DNA from: Ignavibacteriales bacterium CG12_big_fil_rev_8_21_14_0_65_30_8
GTDB lineage: Bacteria > Bacteroidota > Ignavibacteria > Ignavibacteriales > Ignavibacteriaceae
Direction: 5' to 3'
DNA length: 5,026 nt
NCBI GenBank assembly: GCA_002783525.1
Contig: PFGS01000145.1
Location: 1 to 5,026 of the forward strand
How positions within the stretch are numbered: the stretch's first letter is position 1; each line of letters begins with the position of its first letter. The translations under genes were made by a program, and so were the position numbers. The notes under the pieces are model-generated. The model was not told the DNA's origin. It saw only the letters and a list, made by a program, of their open reading frames with translations, and ran no database searches. Below are positions 1 through 5,026 of this stretch, one piece after another.

Positions 1-135
1 ACCTACATTTGTAGGAGCGCCCCCAAAATTTTCCAGAACGCTTGAATCAGAGATAACCATAAAGAGAACAAATAATACACCAACAGTTAATATAAATGCC
101 GGTGCCAGGCTTCGCATTTTGGCCATCATAGCCAT
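1..135 (-). CDS. N-terminus of a membrane-anchored PpiD/SurA-type peptidyl-prolyl isomerase (partial)
   Basis: Only the first 45 codons are visible; the gene runs leftward off the window. The peptide starts MAMMAKMRSLAPAF, then has a hydrophobic segment at about residues 10-28 (ILTVGVLFVLFMVIS), then a polar stretch ending in TNVG. A short basic N-terminus, one membrane span and then NVG, which in this family usually precedes VNG at the start of the SurA-like N-terminal domain, is the typical opening of PpiD-like periplasmic foldases. These are anchored in the inner membrane and help fold exported and outer-membrane proteins. The start at 135 is preferred because a GGAG lies about 11 bases upstream and an in-frame TAA at 172-174 excludes a longer ATG-initiated form; ATGs at codons 3, 4 and 7 are alternatives. 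The catalytic parvulin domain lies outside the window, so the family call is an inference from the N-terminal style only. The gene is divergent from the PHP gene. Confidence 0.5.
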   Translation of the reverse strand, partial: MAMMAKMRSLAPAFILTVGVLFVLFMVISDSSVLENFGGAPTNVG

Positions 136-145
136 AATTTCAATT

Positions 146-150
146 ACTCC
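146..150 (-). promoter_or_regulatory. Shine-Dalgarno site of the PpiD-like gene
   Basis: On the minus strand GGAGT lies about 10 bases before the ATG at 135. It decides the start among four nearby in-frame ATGs, since the later ones would be spaced too far away. It is the only recognisable Shine-Dalgarno sequence before any gene in the window. Confidence 0.55.
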
Positions 151-180
151 AAAGTGTGATTCTAAAAATATTTAAGAAAG

Positions 181-212
181 TAAAAATAGATACATAACCC
201 TAAAAATGCAAT
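181..212 (-). promoter_or_regulatory. candidate promoter of the PpiD-like gene (Bacteroidota-type boxes)
   Basis: Reading the minus strand, ATTG (212-209) is followed after 20 bases by TATTTTTA (188-181). The known Bacteroidota consensus is TTTG, 19-21 bases, TAnnTTTG, so each box misses one base. Transcription would begin near 177 and give a leader of about 40 bases that includes the GGAG ribosome binding site. In DNA this AT-rich such matches arise easily by chance, hence the low confidence. Confidence 0.22.
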
Positions 213-278
213 GTTTTTTAATCATTTTACTAATTCAATTGTTATATTTATAGTAATCTTATTTATATTAGAATCTGT

Positions 279-309
279 ATTGTACTGTTTTTATAAATTG
301 TTAATTTTA
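279..309 (+). promoter_or_regulatory. candidate promoter of the PHP gene (Bacteroidota-type boxes)
   Basis: ATTG (279-282) is followed after 19 bases by TAATTTTA (302-309), one mismatch in each box against TTTG / TAnnTTTG and with ideal spacing. The start of transcription would be near 313, leaving a leader of fewer than ten bases. A sigma70-like alternative, TTGTTA (239-244) with TATATT (264-269), has a long 19-base spacer. The rest of the spacer 136-318 shows no ORF, RNA gene or convincing repeat. Chance matches are likely in this AT-rich sequence. Confidence 0.22.
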
Positions 310-318
310 GTGTAATTT

Positions 319-1137
319 ATGACCGAAAAAGTTGACCTGCATACTCATACAAATCATTCAGACGGTTTTCATTCCCCGGAAGAATTAGTAAATATTGCAA
401 AATCAAAAGGACTTAAGGCAATTGCTATCACTGATCACGACGCGATCAGTGCTTTTTCTGAAGCTCACTCATTTGGAAAAAAAATTGGAGTTGAGGTGGT
501 TCCCGGTGTTGAATTAAGCACCGATGTTGGTGGAAATGAAGTTCATATACTTGGATATTTATTTAATCCTAAAGACAAGGACTTAAAAGCATATTTAAAA
601 TTTTTTAGAGATGAAAGATACAGACGTGCTTGCAAAATAATAGAAAGACTAAAAGGATTAGGATTTAATTTGGATGTTGATGAAATCGAATTAGCTACCA
701 AACACTCTGCAATTGGAAGACCTCATATAGCAAAGCTATTATTAAAAAAAGGATATGTGAAATCATATGTAGAGGCATTTAATAAATACTTAGGTAATGG
801 TTGTCCTGCTTTCGAAAAGAAAGTACATCTATCATCTCAAAGTGCTTTTAAAATTATAAGAGATGCTGGGGGAATTACATTTATTGCCCATCCTGGAAAA
901 ATGTCAGAACCACTCCTAAAAGATCTAATTGATGCCGGAGTTGATGGAATTGAGGTTTTTCATCCATCCCATTCACTTAGATTGATTAATTTTTATAAAG
1001 GGATTGTAAATGAATTTTTTCTGTTATCTTCTGGTGGTTCAGATTTTCACGGCGGTAAAAGAGAAGATGACGGAAATTTTGGTAAATATTATGTCGGGTA
1101 CGAAACCCTTGAAAATTTAAAAATGAATATACAATAA
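319..1137 (+). CDS. PHP-domain metal-dependent phosphoesterase (YciV/RNase AM-like)
   Basis: This 272-residue cytoplasmic protein has the full set of PHP metal ligands: H8 and H10 (DLHTHTNHSDG), D15, H40 (TDHD), E65 (PGVELS), H76 (EVHILGY), H191 (FIAHPGK), H215 and D242/H244 (SDFHG). The GRPHIA motif at 133-138, inside the helical insertion at about 95-170, and the length match the stand-alone PHP branch that includes E. coli YciV (RNase AM, which trims 5' ends of RNAs) and Chromobacterium CV1693 (3',5'-nucleoside bisphosphate phosphatase). It is not a DNA polymerase PHP domain, because no polymerase follows, nor HisJ-like histidinol phosphatase, whose motifs differ. Likely role: hydrolysis of phosphate esters at RNA 5' ends or of nucleoside bisphosphates; the sequence does not decide between them. 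The start is firm: an in-frame TAA at 313-315 lies just upstream and the HxH motif begins at codon 8. There is no Shine-Dalgarno sequence. The gene contains a terminator-like hairpin (429-457) and an A8 run (477-484). Confidence 0.85.
   Translation: MTEKVDLHTHTNHSDGFHSPEELVNIAKSKGLKAIAITDHDAISAFSEAHSFGKKIGVEVVPGVELSTDVGGNEVHILGYLFNPKDKDLKAYLKFFRDERYRRACKIIERLKGLGFNLDVDEIELATKHSAIGRPHIAKLLLKKGYVKSYVEAFNKYLGNGCPAFEKKVHLSSQSAFKIIRDAGGITFIAHPGKMSEPLLKDLIDAGVDGIEVFHPSHSLRLINFYKGIVNEFFLLSSGGSDFHGGKREDDGNFGKYYVGYETLENLKMNIQ
429..457 (+). other. perfect 8-bp inverted repeat followed by a T tract, inside the PHP gene
   Basis: CACTGATC (429-436), a 7-base loop and GATCAGTG (444-451) form a perfect hairpin with half G+C in the stem, followed at once by C and five Ts (453-457). 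The shape is that of an intrinsic terminator, located about 110 bases into the coding region over the conserved TDHD motif and pointing in the direction of transcription. The same bases encode ITDHDAISAF, so protein constraint may explain part of it. Whether it terminates or attenuates transcription is unknown. Confidence 0.35.
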
Positions 1138-1209
1138 TTCCGCCTTGATTCAATGTTCACTAAAGTTTATACTACAAGCTCAGAAAATAATAATCAATTT
1201 AATTTAAAT

Positions 1210-1243
1210 TTTGTATCTTTAATTAAAGATATTTATAACTTTT
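1210..1243 (+). promoter_or_regulatory. candidate porZ-like promoter (TTTG / TAnnTTT boxes)
   Basis: A full TTTG (1210-1213) is followed after 22 bases by TAACTTTT (1236-1243), which matches TAnnTTTG except for the last base. The spacer is slightly longer than the usual 19-21. Transcription would start near 1247, about ten bases before the ATG at 1257. The remainder of the 119-base gap (1138-1256) shows no GC-rich hairpin, no terminator for the PHP gene and no small ORF that I can support. Read-through from the PHP gene therefore remains possible. Confidence 0.3.
1214..1231 (+). promoter_or_regulatory. perfect 18-bp palindrome, possible operator
   Basis: TATCTTTAATTAAAGATA reads identically on both strands. 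It fills most of the space between the two promoter-like boxes upstream of the porZ-like gene, 25 bases before its start codon. A dimeric repressor bound here would block the promoter. The sequence is almost entirely A and T, with only one G/C pair per half, so it may be chance in an AT-rich gap. It is too AT-rich to be a convincing terminator, and no T tract follows directly. Confidence 0.3.
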
Positions 1244-1256
1244 CTATAAAATTTTT

Positions 1257-3512
1257 ATGAAAATAAAAGCATCTAAAACCCACTTATTTACATTATTACT
1301 CTTATCTTTTTTTATAACTCAGATTTCAGCACAACCCTTTACTAATTTCAGAAATTTTACAGATATGAAGCAAATCACCTCAATTCATACAGGTAATTCA
1401 GGTATCTGGGCTGCAACAAATGGTGGAGGATTTTTTTATAATACATCTGATAACAGCTTTACAACTTTGCACAAAACTGATGGATTGAATGGTATTAAAT
1501 TAACTGCCGTTACAATAGACAATTCAGGTAAAATTTGGTTTGGCAGTGAAAACGGAGTAATAGATGTTTACAATCCTTCAAATAATTCTACTTCTTCTAT
1601 TTTGGACATTTACAATTCAGGAAGAAGCAGTAAATCTATAAATCAGTTATCAATAACAGGAGATACAGTAATTGTTGCTACAGATTTTGGAATTTCTCTG
1701 ATCAATGCAAATAGTTTACTTTTTCTGGATACTTTTTTTAAGTTCGGTTCTTTTACTTCTAACATACAAGTGAATAGTATTTTTAATAATGGATTAATTT
1801 ACGCAGCTACTATTTCCGGAATTGCAATTCAAAAAAGCGGTGCTGTAAATTTATCTGCTCCTGAATCTTGGGATGTTTTTACTAATGCAAATGGTCTTCC
1901 TTCAAATACAATAAATAAAATTGTTAGTTATAAATCTAAACTTTATGCCGCAACAAATAGCGGACTTGCTCAATTTGATGGGACTTCCTGGTCTACAATT
2001 CTTTCTGAATTTTCAGGGAAAGTTGTTAAAGATCTTTTAGTAGTACAGGACTCACTTTTTATATTATCTCAAAATACAATTAGTGCTTATGATGGGAATC
2101 AGGCTTTTTCAAGATTTACTTCTTCTGTAAATTTAAACACTTTGGGATACTCTTCTACACTGGGTTTACTTTCTGGTTCTGATAAAGGAATGGTAAATAT
2201 CTATAGTAATTCATCCTCTAATATTTTTCCAAATGGACCTGCAGCAAATCAATTTCCAAGTATGGTTGTTGATAATGATGGTAATCTTTGGTCAGCAAGT
2301 GGTAGAGATGTAACAGGAGTGGGTTTTTATAAATATGATGGAAGTACCTGGACTATCTTTGATAATTCAAATACAAATACACTTCCTTCTAATAGTTACC
2401 ATGTAGCTTATGCCTCACCGAATAATGTAAAATATTTTGGTAATTGGGGTAGAGGCTTTGTTGAAGTCAAAGATAATTCAATTACAAATTATGATGTTAA
2501 TAATACTGGTCTGGTAGGAATTGAAAGTGATCCAAATTTTCTTGTGATCTCAGGTTTTGGGGTTGATTCTAAAAACAACATCTGGATACTAAATTACTGG
2601 CCCGCAGATAAAAATACATTAAATGTTCTAACCTCTACAGGAACATGGTTCCATTTTAATATCCCTTCTGAAAATAATCTTATATTGCAAAAACATTTTA
2701 ATTTAGTTGTTGATCAAAATGATACTAAATGGTTCAGCTCAACTGACTCTAAAAAAGCCGGTTTGTACTTTTTTAATGAAAACTCAACATTATCTAATCT
2801 TTCTGATGATATTTCCGGATATATTTCTAATGCAGACGGATTGAACAGTAATGCAATTTCCGCAATTGCTTTAGATAATAGAGGAGAATTGTGGGTCGGA
2901 AGTAGTTTTGGTGTGAATATTATTTCCAATTTAAGTGCAATAACTTCAAGCACTTCCAACTTAACTTTAAGTTCAGTATTTTCATTAAGGCAACAAAGCA
3001 TTAATTGTATTGCAGTAGATCCATTAAATCAAAAATGGATCGGAACAAATCAAGGTTTACTTTTAGTTAATTCTGACGGATCAAAATTACTTACAACTTT
3101 GAATTCATCAAACTCAGCCTTACTTTCAGATATTATAACAAGTATTACAATTAAAGAAAATACCGGTGAAGTTTTTGTAGGCACTGATAACGGGCTCACA
3201 TCATTTTTTACAACTGCTGTAAAACCTGCAAGTCAATTTTCTAAATTGTTTACATATCCAAGTCCATTTGTTATTGGAGATGGTAGTTCAGAATTAATTA
3301 TTGACGGATTGATTAAAAATTCACAGATTAAAATTTTAAATGTTTCCGGAAAATTATTAAGAGAATTTTCTTCACCTGGTGGTAGAATTTCTTCCTGGGA
3401 CGGAAAAGACCAAAGCGGTAAATTTGTAAGCAGTGGAGTTTATTTAATTGTTGCATATGATAAGGACGGAAACAATATAACCACAGGCAAAGTTGCCGTT
3501 CTTAGAAAATAA
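1257..3512 (+). CDS. porZ: PorZ-like T9SS attachment-complex protein (two seven-bladed beta-propellers plus C-terminal domain)
   Basis: The 751-residue protein has a Sec signal peptide (basic start, hydrophobic 10-20, cleavage expected after ISA at 25). Fourteen blade motifs of the form (I/L)W.G(T)..G(L/V)....N follow, at about residues 50, 93, 138, 181, 229, 267, 304 and then 344, 391, 442, 491, 545, 593, 639, which makes two seven-bladed propellers. The end (about 660-751) is a beta-sandwich of FlgD-Ig/T9SS sorting type: YPSPF, KILNVSGKLLREF, WDGKDQSGKFVSSGVYL and a final GKVAVLRK. Porphyromonas PorZ has this layout and a similar length (about 776). The first propeller also carries PorZ-like stretches such as NGVIDV, LDIYNSG, SINQL and ATDFGISL. 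PorZ sits on the cell surface with PorU, PorV and PorQ and takes part in attaching cargo to lipopolysaccharide. No kinase or receiver domain is present, so a two-component regulator label would mislead. An in-frame TAA at 1236-1238 limits the start. Another secreted propeller protein is the alternative. Confidence 0.68.
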   Translation: MKIKASKTHLFTLLLLSFFITQISAQPFTNFRNFTDMKQITSIHTGNSGIWAATNGGGFFYNTSDNSFTTLHKTDGLNGIKLTAVTIDNSGKIWFGSENGVIDVYNPSNNSTSSILDIYNSGRSSKSINQLSITGDTVIVATDFGISLINANSLLFLDTFFKFGSFTSNIQVNSIFNNGLIYAATISGIAIQKSGAVNLSAPESWDVFTNANGLPSNTINKIVSYKSKLYAATNSGLAQFDGTSWSTILSEFSGKVVKDLLVVQDSLFILSQNTISAYDGNQAFSRFTSSVNLNTLGYSSTLGLLSGSDKGMVNIYSNSSSNIFPNGPAANQFPSMVVDNDGNLWSASGRDVTGVGFYKYDGSTWTIFDNSNTNTLPSNSYHVAYASPNNVKYFGNWGRGFVEVKDNSITNYDVNNTGLVGIESDPNFLVISGFGVDSKNNIWILNYWPADKNTLNVLTSTGTWFHFNIPSENNLILQKHFNLVVDQNDTKWFSSTDSKKAGLYFFNENSTLSNLSDDISGYISNADGLNSNAISAIALDNRGELWVGSSFGVNIISNLSAITSSTSNLTLSSVFSLRQQSINCIAVDPLNQKWIGTNQGLLLVNSDGSKLLTTLNSSNSALLSDIITSITIKENTGEVFVGTDNGLTSFFTTAVKPASQFSKLFTYPSPFVIGDGSSELIIDGLIKNSQIKILNVSGKLLREFSSPGGRISSWDGKDQSGKFVSSGVYLIVAYDKDGNNITTGKVAVLRK

Positions 3513-3548
3513 TTCATTATTTTTCCATTCTTTTATTTAACCATTTAG

Positions 3549-5026
3549 ATGATTGATCTACTTCAAATATCTCTACAATTTGGCGGAAAATATTTATACA
3601 GAGATATTTCCTTTAAAATTAATCTTGGGGATAAAATTGCATTAGTTGGGGCAAACGGTACAGGTAAATCATCTCTGCTAAAATTAATTACCGGAGAGAT
3701 ATCTCCCGAGTCCGGACAAATACAAAAAGCCAAATCAACATCCATTGGTTATCTTCCACAAGAAAATATAGTTCACAAAGGTAAAACCTTACTTGATGAG
3801 GCTATGTCTGCACTTACGGATATTACATTTTTAAGAGAAAAAGAAATCGATATTTCTGATCTGCTGAATCAAAAAGATTTGACCGATGAAGAACAAGAAG
3901 ATCTAATAAATCAATTAGGAGAAGTGCACCACAGATTGGAAGATCTTGATTCATTCTCAAGTGAATCAAAAGTAAAAAAAATATTAATAGGGCTGGGTTT
4001 TAAAGAAGAAGAATTTTTGAAACCTACAGATCAATTCTCAGGTGGGTGGCAAATGAGAATTGCATTGGCAAAAATATTGATCTCTCAAAATGATTTAATC
4101 CTTTTGGATGAACCAACAAACCATTTGGATATAGATTCATTAAACTGGTTGACAAATTTTTTAAAAAATTATAACGGCGCTATTTTAACAGTCTCTCACG
4201 ATAAACATTTTATAAATGAAATAACTAATAAAACACTGGAGTTATTCACCGGTAAATTCTATATGTATAACGGCACATATGATGCTTATTTAAATTATAA
4301 GGCAGAAAGGGACCAATTAAATTTAAAACAAGCCGAACAGCAAGAAAAAAAGATTAAAGAAACAGAAAAATTTATAGAAAGATTTCGGTATAAAGCTTCA
4401 AAAGCAAAACAAGTACAAAGCAGAATAAAACAATTAGATAAAATTGAAAAAATAGAACTTCCGGATAGTGAAAAATCTATCTCATTAAAATTTCCTGAAG
4501 TTCAAAAATCCGGTAAAGTTGTAGTTGAATTGGATTCAATATCCAAATCATTCGGACAAAAGACAGTATTTACAGATATTAACCTTCAAATTAACAGAGA
4601 AGATAAAATTGCTTTTGTAGGCCCAAATGGTGCTGGGAAAACTACTTTATCTAAAATAATTGCAGAAAAAATAAAACAAACTTCCGGTGAATTGGAGATC
4701 GGTTATAATGTTTTCTCTTCATACTACTCTCAAGATGTTGCTGATCAATTAGATAAAGACCAAACAATTTTAGAAACTCTCGAAGGAATGAACAGCGGAT
4801 TAACACAAAATCAACTAAGGACTCTCCTTGGTTCTTTCTTATTCAGAGGAGATGATGTTTTTAAAAAGATCAAGGTTTTATCCGGAGGAGAAAAAAGCAG
4901 AGTTGCTTTAGCAAAAATTTTATTAACAAAATCCAATTTTATAATTTTAGATGAACCTACTAATCATTTAGATATGACATCATCTCAACTGCTCAGATCA
5001 GCTTTAGTTAATTTTTCAGGTTCATT
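3549..5026 (+). CDS. ABC-F family ATPase, YheS/ABCF3-like (C-terminus beyond window)
   Basis: The frame stays open for 492 codons to the right edge. First ATPase domain: Walker A GANGTGKSS (34-42), Q-loop glutamine Q71, signature SGGWQ (164-168), Walker B LILLDEPTNHLD with D187/E188, switch H217 (TVSHD). An interdomain linker follows at about 230-325, highly charged and helical, with FIERFRYKASKAKQVQSRIK. Second domain: Walker A GPNGAGKTT (358-366), signature LSGGE (444-448), Walker B with D468/E469; the second switch histidine and the tail are cut off. There is no membrane domain, so this is a soluble ribosome-acting ABC-F protein and not a transporter. The first-domain W signature and the RFR.KA.KA.Q.QSR linker resemble E. 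coli YheS and eukaryotic ABCF3 more than EttA. The likely role is binding the ribosomal E site to relieve stalled translation. An in-frame TAG directly before the ATG fixes the start, which has no Shine-Dalgarno sequence. The 36-base gap after the porZ-like gene has no hairpin, so co-transcription is likely. Confidence 0.9.
   Translation, partial: MIDLLQISLQFGGKYLYRDISFKINLGDKIALVGANGTGKSSLLKLITGEISPESGQIQKAKSTSIGYLPQENIVHKGKTLLDEAMSALTDITFLREKEIDISDLLNQKDLTDEEQEDLINQLGEVHHRLEDLDSFSSESKVKKILIGLGFKEEEFLKPTDQFSGGWQMRIALAKILISQNDLILLDEPTNHLDIDSLNWLTNFLKNYNGAILTVSHDKHFINEITNKTLELFTGKFYMYNGTYDAYLNYKAERDQLNLKQAEQQEKKIKETEKFIERFRYKASKAKQVQSRIKQLDKIEKIELPDSEKSISLKFPEVQKSGKVVVELDSISKSFGQKTVFTDINLQINREDKIAFVGPNGAGKTTLSKIIAEKIKQTSGELEIGYNVFSSYYSQDVADQLDKDQTILETLEGMNSGLTQNQLRTLLGSFLFRGDDVFKKIKVLSGGEKSRVALAKILLTKSNFIILDEPTNHLDMTSSQLLRSALVNFSGS

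Noticed and set aside
201..219. A run of As and a run of Ts flanking GCAATG in the divergent spacer, resembling a hairpin
   Set aside because: The stem would be only A:T pairs with a wobble and no G/C pairs; too weak to call a terminator or structured RNA.
2714..3001. A 95-codon open frame on the minus strand
   Set aside because: It lies wholly inside the porZ-like gene, its translation has no recognisable domain, and the plus-strand frame here carries clear propeller blades.
3563..3745. A 60-codon open frame on the minus strand
   Set aside because: It is antisense to the first Walker A region of the ABC-F gene and has no start signal or domain of its own.
4155..4170. Perfect 16-bp palindrome of six Ts and six As flanked by AA/TT
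   Set aside because: It is pure A/T within coding sequence (NFLKN), expected by chance in a gene this AT-rich, with no regulatory context.
4881..4892. A strong SD-like GGAGGAG within the ABC-F gene
   Set aside because: It encodes the LSGGE signature motif, and no ATG follows at suitable spacing; it is a by-product of codon choice.
4107..4976. Near-identical stretches around the two DEPTNHLD motifs, looking like a direct repeat
   Set aside because: This is the ancient domain duplication common to all ABC-F proteins, not a recent DNA repeat.
3549..5026. ABC-F gene as an antibiotic-resistance (ribosome protection) factor
   Set aside because: The first-domain signature and linker match the broadly conserved YheS/ABCF3-like group, and nothing nearby suggests a resistance island or leader-peptide attenuator.

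Overview
The window is an AT-rich stretch (roughly one third G+C by eye) of a Gram-negative bacterial chromosome. Three things point to the Bacteroidota/Chlorobiota/Ignavibacteriota side of the tree: a type IX secretion (T9SS) protein with a C-terminal sorting-like domain, three plus-strand starts that lack a Shine-Dalgarno sequence, and promoter-like TTG...TAnnTTT pairs. An Ignavibacteria-like host is my best guess, but this rests on protein style and not on a search.

Layout. At the left edge (1-135, minus strand) is the N-terminal end of a membrane-anchored protein that looks like a PpiD/SurA-type peptidyl-prolyl isomerase. A divergent, gene-free spacer of 183 bases (136-318) follows; it holds one candidate promoter for each direction and a GGAG ribosome binding site for the minus-strand gene. 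Three plus-strand genes come next: a PHP-domain metal-dependent phosphoesterase (319-1137), a 751-residue secreted double beta-propeller protein (1257-3512), and an ABC-F ATPase cut by the right edge (3549-5026). The 119-base gap before the propeller gene contains a perfect 18-bp palindrome between two promoter-like boxes. The 36-base gap before the ABC-F gene shows no hairpin or other signal, so those two genes are probably co-transcribed.

The most informative gene is the propeller protein. Generic annotation would call it a two-component regulator propeller protein. I can count 14 blade motifs, which makes two seven-bladed propellers, after a clean signal peptide and before a C-terminal beta-sandwich sorting-like domain. 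This is the architecture of PorZ, the T9SS attachment-complex subunit. The other genes are housekeeping in character: nucleotide or RNA-end turnover (PHP), ribosome-associated ATPase (ABC-F) and envelope protein folding (PpiD-like). I see no mobile element, CRISPR array, tRNA, rRNA or pseudogene, and no complete undescribed system. The second-look items are the PorZ assignment, the palindrome at the porZ promoter, a terminator-like hairpin early in the PHP gene, and the promoter and leader pattern shared by the genes.
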